DNA from: Eutreptiella sp. 'Long Island Sound 2002'
Taxonomy: Eukaryota; Euglenozoa; Euglenophyceae; Eutreptiales; Eutreptiaceae
Assembly: GCA_964036045.1 (NCBI GenBank)
Contig: OZ038382.1
Coordinates: 39,882,090 to 39,946,089 of the forward strand
Direction of reading: 5' to 3'
Length of the DNA stretch: 64,000 nucleotides
Shown here: one piece after another, positions 12,088-23,448 of the stretch
How the letters are laid out: every line of letters begins with the position of its first letter
How positions within the stretch are numbered: the stretch's first letter is position 1
Program-made: the position numbers and the translations under genes
Notes under the pieces: generated by a model
Database searches by the model: none
What the model saw: only the letters and a program-made list of their open reading frames with translations
Told to the model about the DNA's origin: nothing

Positions 12088-13770
12088 TTGCCGACACAAT
12101 ATCTCAAAATTGAATTCGGGACTTTCTGTCCAGTTATTGCAGCTCCCCCTTCAGGGTTCCGGGAAGGCATTAGGCGACAATTTAGAAGGGGCCTGTTCCA
12201 TATTTTTGCAAAAAAGTTTCATTTTGGTACGCCACATTTATTGGATTTTCAGGTTGCTGCGTTGTGGTTGGCTAGGCTGTACGCGTGCTTTCGTAAAGTG
12301 GCACCTTTGGCCCTACCCGTTGAAGTTTTCGCTTTGGTCCACTGCCACCACACACCCACACTGCCATTGCACCCCCCGCCACCCCCCCGCGCGCGCTCGC
12401 TCGCCTCGTCTCGTCAAGCCAAGGCATGGCTGGCTTGGCTTGGCATGGTATGGTATGGTATGGCTTGGTGCGAGAGCCAGGTGCTTTCATAATGAAGTGC
12501 GGTGATACTTGCCGACACAATATCTCAAAATTGAATTCGGGACTTTCTGTCAAGTTATTGCAGTTCCCCCTTCAGGGTTCCGGGAAGGCATTAGGCGACA
12601 ATTTAGAAGGGGCATGTTCCATATTTTTGCAAAAAAGTTTCATTTTGGTACGCCACATTTATTGGATTTTCAGGTTGCTGCGTGGTGGTTGGCTAGGCTG
12701 TACGCGTGCTTTCGTAAAGTGGCACCTTTGGCCCTACCCGTTGAAGTTTTCGCTTTGGTGCACTGCCACCACACACCCACACTGCCATTGCACCCCCCGC
12801 CACCCCCGCGCGCGCGCTCGCTCGCCTCATCTCGTCAAGACAAGGCAGGGCTGGCTTGGCTTGGCATGGTATGGTATGGTATGGCTTGGTGCGAGAGCCA
12901 GGTGCTTTCATAATGAAGTGCGGTGATACTTGCCGACACAATATCTCAAAATTGAATTCGGGACTTTCTGTCAAGTTATTGCAGCTCCCCCTTCAGGGTT
13001 CCGGGAAGGCATTAGGCGACAATTTAGAAGGGGCATGTTCCATATTTTTGCAAAGTAGTTTCATTTTGGTACGCCACATTTATTGGATTTTCAGGTTGCT
13101 GCGTGGTGGTTGGCTAGGCTGTACGCGTGCTTTCGTAAAGTGGCACCTTTGGCCCTACTCGTTGAAGTTTTCGCTTTGGTCCACTGCCACCACACACCCA
13201 CACTGCCATTGCACCCCCCGCCACCCCCGCGCGCGCGCTCGCTCGCCTCGTCTCGTCAAGCCAAGGCATGGCTGGCTTGGCTTGGCACGGTATGGTATGG
13301 TATGGCTTGGTGCGAGAGCCAGGTGCTTTCATAATGAAGTGCGGTGATACTTGCCGAGACAATATCTCAAAATTGAACTCGGGACTTTCTGTCAAGTTAT
13401 TGCAGCTCCCCCTTCAGGGTTCCGGGAAGGCATTAGGCGACAATTTAGAAGGGGCATGTTCCATATTTTTGCAAAAAAGTTTCATTTTGGTACGCCACAT
13501 TTATTGGATTTACAGGTTGCTGCGTGGCGGTTGGCTAGGCTGTACGCGTGCTTTCGTAAAGCGGCACCTTTGGCCCTACCCGTTGAAGTTTTCGCTTTGG
13601 TCCACTGCCACCACACACCAACACTGCCATTGCACCCCCCGCCTCCCCCGCGCGCGCGCTCGCTCGCCTCGTCTCGTCAAGACAAGGCATGGCTGGCTTG
13701 GCTTGGCATGGTATGGTATGGTATGGCTTGGTGCGAGAGCCAGGTGTTTCATAATGAAGTGCGGTGATAC
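12088..13770. repeat. Monomers 29-32, second copy of the 7.9-9.1 kb block
   Basis: Copies 12509, 12930 and 13351 match 7877, 8299 and 8720 in order: GCAGTTCCCC with ACAAGGCAGGG, then CTACTCG, then GAACTCGGG with GATTTACAGG, GTGGCGG and AAAGCGG. The offset is 4632 bp for the first two and 4631 bp for the third, that is eleven monomers. Copy 12088 carries CTGTCCAGTT and GGGGCCTGTTCC. Copy 12930 has CAAAGTAGTTTC in the A tract. Confidence 0.8.
13351..13770. repeat. 420-bp monomer, C lost in CAGGTGCTTTC
   Basis: Reads CAGGTGTTTCATAA at about 13742. A 420-bp unit is an exact multiple of three, so an open frame reads on from one copy into the next here, giving a spurious 306-codon frame (13268-14188). 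Confidence 0.92.
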
Positions 13771-15875
13771 TTGCCGACACAATATCTCAAAATTGAATTC
13801 GGGACTTTCTGTCAAGTTATTGCAGCTCCCCCTTCAGGGTTCGGGGAAGGCATTAGGCGACAATCTAGAAGGGGCATGTTCCATATTTTTGCAAAAAAGT
13901 TTCATTTTGGTACGCCACATTTATTGGATTTTCAGGTTGCTGCGTGGTGGTTGGCTAGGCTGTACGCGTGCTTTCGTAAAGTGGCACCTTTGGCCCTACC
14001 CGTTGAAGTTTTCGCTTTGGTCCACTGCCACCACACACCCACACTGCCATTGCACCCCCCGCCACCCCCGCGCGCGCGCTCGCTCGCCTCGTCTCGTCAA
14101 GACAAGGCATGGCTGGCTTGGCTTGGCATGGTATGGTATGGTATGGCTTGGTGCGAGAGCCAGGTGCTTTCATATTGAAGTGCGGTGATACTTGCCGACA
14201 CAATATCTCAAAATTGAATTCGGGACTTTCTGTCAAGTTATTGCAGCTCCCCCTTCAGGGTTCGGGGAAGGCATTCGGCGACAATTTAGAAGGGGCATGT
14301 TCCATATTTTTGCAAAAAGGTTTCATTTTGGTACGCCACATTTATTTGATTTTCAGGTTGCTGCGTGGTGGTTGGCTAGGCTGTACGCGTGCTTTCGTAA
14401 AGTGGCACCTTTGGCCCTACCCGTTGAAGTTTTCGCTTTGGTCCACTGCGACCACACACCCACACTGCCATTGCACCCCCCGCCACCCCCGCGCGCGCGC
14501 TCGCTCGCCTCGTCTCGTCAAGACAAGGCATGGCTGGCTTGGCTTGGCATGGTATGGTATGGTATGGCTTGGTGCGAGAGCCAGGTGCTTTCATAATGAA
14601 TTGCGGTGATACTTGCCGACACAATATCTCAAAATTGAATTCGGGACTTTCTGTCAAGTTATTGCAGCTCCCCCTTCAGGGTTCCGGGAAGGCATTAGGC
14701 GACAATTTAGAAGGGGCATGTTCCATATTTTTGCAAAAAAGTTTCATTTTGGTACGCCACATTTATTGGATTTTCAGGTTGCTGCGTGGTGGTTGGCTAG
14801 GCTGTACGCGTGCTTTCGTAAAGTGGCACCTTTGGCCCTACTCGTTGAAGTTTTCGCTTTGGTCCACTGCCACCACACACCCACACTGCCATTGCACCCC
14901 CCGCGACCCCCGCGCGCGCGCTCGCTCGCCTCGTCTCGTCAAGCCAAGGCATGGCTGGCTTGGCTTGGCATGGTATGGTATGGTATGGCTTGGTGCGAGA
15001 GCCAGGTGCTTTCACAATGAAGTGCGGTGATACTTGCCGACACAATATCTCAAAATTGAATTCGGGACTTTCTGTCAAGTTATTGCAGCTCCCCCTTCAG
15101 GGTTCGGGGAAGGCATTAGGCGACAATCTAGAAGGGGCATGTTCCATATTTTTGCAAAAAAGTTTCATTTTGGTACGCCACATTTATTGGATTTTCAGGT
15201 TGCTGCGTGGTGGTTGGCTAGGCTGTACGCGTGCTTTCGTAAAGTGGCACCTTTGGCCCTACCCGTTGAAGTTTTCGCTTTGGTCCACTGCCACCACACA
15301 CCCACACTGCCATTGCACCCCCCGCCACCCCCGCGCGCGCGCTCGCTCGCCTCGTCTCGTCAAGACAAGGCATGGCTGGCTTGGCTTGGCATGGTATGGT
15401 ATGGTATGGCTTGGTGCGAGAGCCAGGTGCTTTCATAATGAATTGCGGTGATACTTGCCGACACAATATCTCAAAATTGAATTCGGGACTTTCTGTCAAG
15501 TTATTGCAGCTCCCCCTTCAGGGTTCCGGGAAGGCATTAGGCGACAATTTAGAAGGGGCATGTTCCATATTTTTGCAAAAAAGTTTCATTTTGGTACGCC
15601 ACATTTATTGGATTTTCAGGTTGCTGCGTGGTGGTTGGCTAGGCTGTACGCGTGCTTTCGTAAAGTGGCACCTTTGGCCCTACTCGTTGAAGTTTTCGCT
15701 TTGGTCCACTGCCACCACACACCCACACTGCCATTGCACCCCCCGCGACCCCCGTGCGCGCGCTCGCTCGCCTCGTCTCGTCAAGCCAAGGCATGGCTGG
15801 CTTGGCTTGGCATGGTATGGTATGGTATGGCTTGGTGCGAGAGCCGGGTGCTTTCATAATGAAGTGCGGTGATAC
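13771..15875. repeat. Monomers 33-37, TTCGGGGAAGG subtype with two- and three-monomer duplications
   Basis: Copies 13771 and 15034 share GGTTCGGGGAAGG and CAATCTAGAAGG, the latter an XbaI site; they are exactly 1263 bp apart. Copies 14613 and 15455 share the preceding AATGAATTGCGG, CTACTCG and CCGCGACCCC, and are 842 bp apart. The two offsets differ, so more than one exchange shaped this patch. Copy 14192 also has GGTTCGGGG, with GCATTCGGCG and AAAAAGGTTTC. Confidence 0.82.
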
Positions 15876-18800
15876 TTGCCGACACAATATCTGAAAATTG
15901 AATTCGGGACTTTCTGTCCAGTTATTGCGCCTCCCTTTTCAGGGTTCCGGGAAGGCATTAGGCGACAATTTAGAAGGAGCATGTTCCATTTTTTTGCAAA
16001 AAAGTTTCATTTTGGTACGCCACATTTATTGGATTTTCAGGTTGCTGCGTGGTGGTTGGCTAGGCTGTACGCGTGCTTTCGTAAAGTGGCACCTTTGGCC
16101 CTACCCGTTGAAGTTTTCGCTTTGGTCCACTGCCACCACACACCCACACTGCCATTGCACCCCCCGCCACCCCCGCGCGCGCGCTCGCTCGCCTCGTCTC
16201 GTCAAGCCAAGGCATGGCTGGCTTGGCTTGGCATGGTATGGTATGGTATGGCTTGGTGCGAGAGCCAGGTGCTTTCATAATGAAGTGCGGTGACACTTGC
16301 CGACACAATATCTCAAAATTGAACTCGGGACTTTCTGTCAAGTGATTGCAGCTCCCCCTTCAGGGTTCCGAGAAGGCATTAGGCGACAATTTAGAAGGGG
16401 CATGTTCCATATTTTTGCAAAAAAGGTTCATTTTGGTACGCCACATTTATTGGATTTTCAGGTTGCTGCGTGGTGGTTGGCTAGGCTGTACGCGTGCTTT
16501 CGTAAAGTGGCACCTTTGGCCCTACCCGTTGAAGATTTCGCTTTGGTCCACTGCCACCACACACCCACACTGCCATTGCACCCCCCGCCACCCCCGCGCG
16601 CGCGCTCGCTCGCCTCGTCTCGTCAAGCCAAGGCATGGCTGGCTTGGCTTGGCATGGTATGGTATGGTATGGCTTGGTGCGAGAGCCAGGTGCTTTCATA
16701 ATGAAGTGCGGTGATACTTGCCGACACAATATCTCAAAATTGAATTCGGCACTTTCTGTCAAGTTATTGCAGCTCCCCCTTCAGGGTTCCGGGAAGGCAT
16801 TAGGCGACAATTTAGAAGGGGCATGTTCCATATTTTTGCAAAAAAGGTTCATTTTGGTACGCCACATTTATTGGATTTTCAGGTTGCTGCGTGGTGGTTG
16901 GCTAGGCTGTACGCGTGCTTTCGTAAAGTGGCACCTTTGGCCCTACCCGTTGAAGTTTTCGCTTTGGTCCACTGCCACCACACACCCACACTGCCATTGC
17001 ACCCCCCGCCAACCCCGCGCGCGCGCTCGCTCGGCTCGTCTCGTCAAGCCAAGGCATGGCTGGCTTGGCTTGGCATGGTATGGTATGGTATGGCTTGGTG
17101 CGAGAGCCGGGTGCTTTCATAATGAAGTGCGGTGATACTTGCCGACACAATATCTCAAAATTGAATTCGGGACTTTCTGTCCAGTTATTGCAGCTCCCCC
17201 TTCAGGGTTCCGGGAAGGCATTAGGCGACAATTTAGAAGGGGCATGTTCCATATTTTTGCCAAAAAGGTTCATTTTGGTACGCCACATTTATTGGATTTT
17301 CAGGTTGCTGCGTGGTGGTTGGCTAGGCTGTACGCGTGCTTTCGTAAAGTGGCACCTTTGGCCCTACCCGTTGAAGTTTTCGCTTTGGTCCACTGCCACC
17401 ACACACCCACACTGCCATTGCACCCCCCGCCACCCCCGCGCGCGCGCTCGCTCGCCTCGTCTCGTCAAGCCAAGGCATGGCTGGCTTGGCTTGGCATGGT
17501 ATGGTATGGTATGGCTTGGTGCGAGAGCCGGGTGCTTTCATAATGAAGTGCGGTGATACTTGCCGACACAATATCTCAAAATTGAATTCGGGACTTTCTG
17601 TCCAGTTATTGCAGCTCCCCCTTCAGGGTTCCGGGAAGGCATTAGGCGACAATTTAGAAGGGGCATGTTCCATATTTCTGCAAAAAAGTTTCATTTTGGT
17701 ACGCCACATTTATTGGATTTTCAGGTTGCTGCGTGGTGGTTGGCTAGGCTGTACGCGTGCTTTCGTAAAGTGGCACCTTTGGCCCTACCCGTTGAAGTTT
17801 TCGCTTTGGTCCACTGCCACCACACACCCACACTGCCATTGCACCCCCCGCCACCCCCGCGCGCGCGCTCGCTCGCCTCGTCTCGTCAAGCCAAGGCATG
17901 GCTGGCTTGGCTTGGCATGGTATGGTATGGTATGGCTTGGTGCGAGAGCCAGGTGCTTTCATAATGAAGTGCGGTGATACTTGCCGACACAATATCTCAA
18001 AATTGAATTCGGGACTTTCTGTCAAGTTATTGCAGCTCCCCCTTCAGGGTTCCGGGAAGGCATTAGGCGACAATTTAGAAGGGGCATGTTCCATATTTTT
18101 GCCAAAAAGGTTCATTTTGGTACGCCACATTTATTGGATTTTCAGGTTGCTGCGTGGTGGTTGGCTAGGCTGTACGCGTGCTTTCGTAAAGTGGCACCTT
18201 TGGCCCTACCCGTTGAAGATTTCGCTTTGGTCCACTGCCACCACACACCCACACTGCCATTGCACCCCCCGCCACCCCCGCGCGCGCGCTCGCTCGCCTC
18301 GTCTCGTCAAGACAAGGCATGGCTGGCTTGGCTTGGCATGGTATGGTATGGTATGGCTTGGTGCGAGAGCCAGGTGCTTTCATAATGAAGTGCGGTGATA
18401 CTTGCCGACACAATATCTCAAAATTGAATTCGGGACTTTCTGTCAAGTTATTGCAGCTCCCCCTTCAGGGTTCCGGGAAGGCATTAGGCGACAATTTAGA
18501 AGGGGCATGTTCCATATTTTTGCAAAAAAGTTTCATTTTGGTACGCCACATTTATTGAATTTTCAGGTTGCTGCGTGGTGGTTGGCTAGGCTGTACGCGT
18601 GCTTTCGTAAAGTGGCACCTTTGGCCCTACCCGTTGAAGTTTTCGCTTTGGTCCACTGCCACCACACACCCACACTGCCATTGCACCCCCCGCCACCCCC
18701 GCGCGCGCGCTCGCTCGCCTCGTCTCGTCAAGCCAAGGCATGGCTGGCTTGGCTTGGCATGGTATGGTATGGTATGGCTTGGTGCGAGAGCCAGGTGCTT

Positions 18801-20085
18801 TCATAATGAAGTGCGGTGATACTTGCCGACACAATATCTCAAAGTTGAATTCGGGACTTTCTGTCAAGTTATTGCAGCTCCCCCTTCAGGGTTCCGGGAA
18901 GGCATTAGGCGACAATTTAGAAGGGGCATGTTCCATATTTTTGCAAAAAAGTTTCATTTTGGTACGCCACATTTATTGGATTTTCAGGTTGCTGCGTGGT
19001 GGTTGGCTAGGCTGTACGCGTGCTTTCGTAAAGTGGCACCTTTGGCCCTACCCGTTGAAGTTTTCGCTTTGGTCAACTGCCACCACACACCCACACTGCC
19101 ATTGCACCCCCCGCCACCCCCGCGCGCACGCTCGCTCGCCTCGTCTCGTCAAGCCAAGGCATGGCTGGCTTGGCTTGGCATGGTATGGTATGGTAATGCT
19201 TGGTGCGAGAGCCAGGTGCTTTCATAATGAAGTGCGGTGATACTTGCCGACACAATATCTCAAAATTGAATTCGGGTCTTTCTGTCAAGTTATTGCAGCT
19301 CCCCCTTCAGGGTTCCGGGAAGGCATTAGGCGACAATTTAGAAGGGGCATGTTCCATATTTTTGCAAAAAAGTTTCATTTTGGTACGCCACATTTATTGG
19401 ATTTTCAGGTTGCTGCGTGGTGGTTGGCTAGGCTGTACGCGTGCTTTCGTAAAGTGGCACCTTTGGCCCTACTCGTTGAAGTTTTTGCTTTGGTCCACTG
19501 CCACCACACACCCACACTGCCATTGCACCCCCCGCCACCCCCGCGCGCGCGCTCGCTCGCCTCGTCTCGTCAAGCCAAGGCATGGCTGGCTTGGCTTGGC
19601 ATGGTATGGTATGGTATGGCTTGGTGCGAGAGCTGGGTGCTTTCATAATGAAGTGCGGTGATACTTGCCGACACAATATCTCAAAATTGAATTCGGGACT
19701 TTCTGTCCAGTTATTGCAGCTCCCCCTTCAGGGTTCTGGGAAGGCATTAGGCGACAATTTAGAAGGGGCATGTTCCATATTTTTGCAAAAAAGTTTCATT
19801 TTGGTACGCCACATTTATTGGATTTTCAGGTTGCTGCGTGGTGGTTGGCTAGGCTGTACGCGTGCTTTCGTAAAGTGGCACCTTTGGCCCTACTCGTTGA
19901 AGTTTTCGCTTTGGTCCTCTGCCACCACACACCCACACTGCCATTGCACCCCCCGCCACCCCCGCGCGCGCGCTCGCTCGCCTCGTCTCGTCAAGCCAAG
20001 GCATGGCTGGCTTGGCTTGGCATGGTATGGTATGGTATGGCTTGGTGCGAGAGCCAGGTGCTTTCATAATGAAGTGCGGTGATAC
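15876..20085. repeat. Monomers 38-47, CTGTCCAGTT and AAAGGTTC subtypes
   Basis: CTGTCCAGTT is in copies 15876, 17139, 17560 and 19665. AAAAAGGTTC replaces AAAAAGTTTC in 16297, 16718, 17139 and 17981, with GCCAAAAAGG in 17139 and 17981. GAAGATTTCGC occurs in 16297 and 17981. Copy 15876 is unusual: ATCTGAAAATTG, TTGCGCCTCCC, GAAGGAGCATG and CCATTTTTTTGC. Copies 18402-19243 are near reference apart from TTATTGAATT and TGGTAATGC. Confidence 0.85.
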
Positions 20086-20927
20086 TTGCCAACACAATAT
20101 CTCAAAATTGAATTCGGGACTTTCTGTCAAGTTATTGCAGCTCCCCCTTCAGGGTTCCGGGAAGGCATTAGGCGACAATTTAGAAGGGGCATGTTCCATA
20201 TTTTTGGAAAAAAGTTTCATTTTGGTACGCCACATTTATTGGATTTTCAGGTTGCTGCGTGGTGGTTGGCTAGGCTGTACGCGTGCTTTCGTAAAGTGGC
20301 ACCTTTGGCCCTACCCGTTGAAGATTTCGCTTTGGTCCACTGCCACCACACACCCACACTGCCATTGCACCCCCCGCCACCCCCGCGCGCGCGCTCGCTC
20401 GCCTCGTCTCGTCAAGACAAGGCATGGCTGGCTTGGCTTGGCATGGTATGGTATGGTATGGCTTGGTGCGAGAGCCAGGTGCTTTCATAATGAAGTGCGG
20501 TGATACTTGCCGACACAATATCTCAAAATTGAATTCGGGACTTTCTGTCAATTTATTGCAGCTCCCCCTTCAGGGTTCCGGGAAGGCATTAGGCGACAAT
20601 TTAGAAGGGGCATGTTCCATATTTTTGCAAAAACGTTGCATTTTGGTACGCCACATTTATTGGATTTTCAGGTTGCTGCGTGGTGGTTGGCTAGGCTGTA
20701 CGCGTGCTTTCGTAAAGTGGCACCTTTGGCCCTACTCGTTGAAGTTTTCGCTTTGGTCCACTGCCACCACACACCCACACTGCCATTGCACCCCCCGCCA
20801 CCCCCGCGCGCGCGCTTGCTCGCCTCGTCTCGTCAAGCCAAGGCATGGCTGGCTTGGCTTGGCATGGTATGGTATGGTATGGCTTGGTGCGAGAGCCAGG
20901 TGCTTTCATAATGAAGTGCGGTGATAC

Positions 20928-21347
20928 TTGCCGAGACAATATCTCAAAATTGAATTCGGGACTTTCTGTCAAGTTATTGCAGCTCCCCTTCAGGGTTCCG
21001 GGAAGGCATTAGGCGACAATTTAGAAGGGGCATGTTCCATATTTTTGCAAAAAAATTTCATTTTGGTACGCCACATTTATTGGATTTTCAGGTTGCTGCG
21101 TGGTGGTTGGCTAGGCTGTACGCGTGCTTTTGTAAAGTGGCACCTTTGGCCCTACCCGTTGAAGTTTTCGCTTTGGTCCACTGCCACCACACACCCACAC
21201 TGCCATTGCACCCCCCGCCAACCCCGTGCGCGCGCTCGCTCGCCTCGTCTCGTCAAGACAAGGCATGGCTGGCTTGGCTTGGCATGGTATGGTATGGTAT
21301 GGCTTGGCGCGAGAGCCAGGTGCTTTCATAATGAAGTGCGGTGATAC
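20928..21347. repeat. 420-bp monomer, one C lost in CTCCCCCTTC
   Basis: GCAGCTCCCCTTCAGG at about 20983. The same deletion recurs at 29761 and 31023 in a different subtype background, so it probably arose more than once by slippage in the C run. Other private states: AAAAAAATTTC, CTTTTGTAAAG. Confidence 0.92.
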
Positions 21348-22610
21348 TTGCCGACACAATATCTCAAAATTGAATTCGGGACTTTCTGTCAAGTTATTGC
21401 GGCCCCCCCTTCAGGGTTCCGGGAAGGCATTAGGCGACAATTTAGAAGGGGCATGTTCCATATTTTTGGAAAAAAGTTTCATTTTGGTACGCCACATTTA
21501 TTGGATTTTCAGGTTGCTGCGTGGTGGTTGGCTAGGCTGTACGCGTGCTTTCGTAAAGTGGCACCTTTGGCCCTACCCGTTGAAGTTTTCGCTTTGGTCC
21601 ACTGCCACCACACACCCACACTGCCATTGCACCCCCCGCCACCCCCGCGCGCGCGCTTGCTCGCCTCGTCTCGTCAAGCCAAGGCATGGCTGGCTTGGCT
21701 TGGCATGGTATGGTATGGTATGGCTTGGTGCGAGAGCCAGGTGCTTTCATAATGAAGTGCGGTGATACTTGCCGAGACAATATCTCAAAATTGAATTCGG
21801 GACTTTCTGTCAAGTTATTGCAGCTCCCCCTTCAGGGTTCCGGGAAGGCATTAGGCGACAATTTAGAAGGGGCATGTTCCATATTTATGCAAAAAAGTTT
21901 CATTTTGGTACGCCACATTTATTGGATTTTCAGGTTGCTGCGTGGTGGTTGGCTAGGCTGTACGCGTGCTTTCGTAAAGTGGCACCTTTGGCCCTACCCG
22001 TTGAAGTTTTCGCTTTGGTCCACTGCCACCACACACCCACACTGCCATTGCACCCCCCGCCAACCCCGTGCGCGCGCTCGCTCGCCTCGTCTCGTCAAGA
22101 CAAGGCATGGCTGGCTTGGCTTGGCAGGGTATGGTATGGTATGGCTTGGTGCGAGAGCCAGGTGCTTTCATAATGAAGTGCGGTGATACTTGCCGACACA
22201 ATATCTCAAAATTGAATTCGGGACCCTCTGTCAAGTTATTGCAGCTCCCCCTTCAGGGTTCCGGGAAGGCATTAGGCGACAATTTAGAAGGGGCATGTTC
22301 CATATTTTTGCAAAAAAGTTTCATTTTGGTACGCCACATTTATTGGATTTTCAGGTTGCTGCGTGGTGGTTGGCTAGGCTGTACGCGTGCTTTCGTAAAG
22401 TGGCACCTTTGGCCCTACTCGTTGAAGTTTTCGCTTTGGTCCACTGCCACCACACACCCACACTGCCATTGCACCCCCCGCTACCCCCGCGTGCGCGCTC
22501 GCTCGCCTCGTCTCGTCAAGACAAGGCATGGCTGGCTTGGCTTGGCATGGTATGGTATGGTATGGCTTGGTGCGAGAGCCAGGTGCTTTCATAATGAAGT
22601 GCGGTGATAC

Positions 22611-23029
22611 TTGCCGAGACAATATCTCAAAATTGAACTCGGGACTTTCTGTCAAGTTATTGCAGCTCCCCCTTCAGGGTTCCGGGAAGGCATTAGGCGA
22701 CAATTTGGAAGGGGCATGTTCCATATTTTTGCAAAAAAGTTTCATTTTGGTACGCCACATTTATTGGATTTTCAGGTTGCTGCGTGGTGGTTGGCTAGGC
22801 TGTACGCGTGCCTTCGTAAAGTGGCACCTTTGGCCCTACCCGTTGAAGATTTTGCTTTGGTCCACTGCCACCACACACCCACACTGCCATTGCACCCCCC
22901 GCCAGCCCCGCGCGCGCTCGCTCGCCTCGTCTCGTCAAGACAAGGCATGGCTGGCTTGGCTTGGCATGGTATGGTATGGTATGGCTTGGTGCGAGAGCCA
23001 GGTGCTTTCATAATGAAGTGCGGTGATAC
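22611..23029. repeat. 419-bp monomer, CG lost (first of twins)
   Basis: GCCAGCCCCGCGCGCTCG at about 22912 is two bases shorter than the usual tract. Linked changes: GTGCCTTCG, GAAGATTTTGC. It also has CGAGACAAT, GAACTCGGG and AATTTGGAAGG, which its twin lacks. Confidence 0.93.
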
Positions 23030-23448
23030 TTGCCGACACAATATCTCAAAATTGAATTCAGGACTTTCTGTCAAGTTATTGCAGCTCCCCCTTCAGGGTT
23101 CCGGGAAGGCATTAGGCGACAATTTAGAAGGGGCATGTTCCATATTTTTGCAAAAAAGTTTCATTTTGGTACGCCACATTTATTGGATTTTCAGGTTGCT
23201 GCGTGGTGGTTGGCTAGGCTGTACGCGTGCCTTCGTAAAGTGGCACCTTTGGCCCTACCCGTTGAAGATTTTGCTTTGGTCCACTGCCACCACACACCCA
23301 CACTGCCATTGCACCCCCCGCCAGCCCCGCGCGCGCTCGCTCGCCTCGTCTCGTCAAGACAAGGCATGGCTGGCTTGGCTTGGCATGGTATGGTATGGTA
23401 TGGCTTGGTGCGAGAGCCAGGTGCTTTCATAATGAAGTGCGGTGATAC
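23030..23448. repeat. 419-bp monomer, CG lost (second of twins)
   Basis: Shares the CG deletion, GTGCCTTCG and GAAGATTTTGC with the copy before it, but starts CGACACAAT and ATTCAGGAC. The shared block covers the 3' half of the unit, consistent with a one-monomer duplication or a local conversion. Confidence 0.93.
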
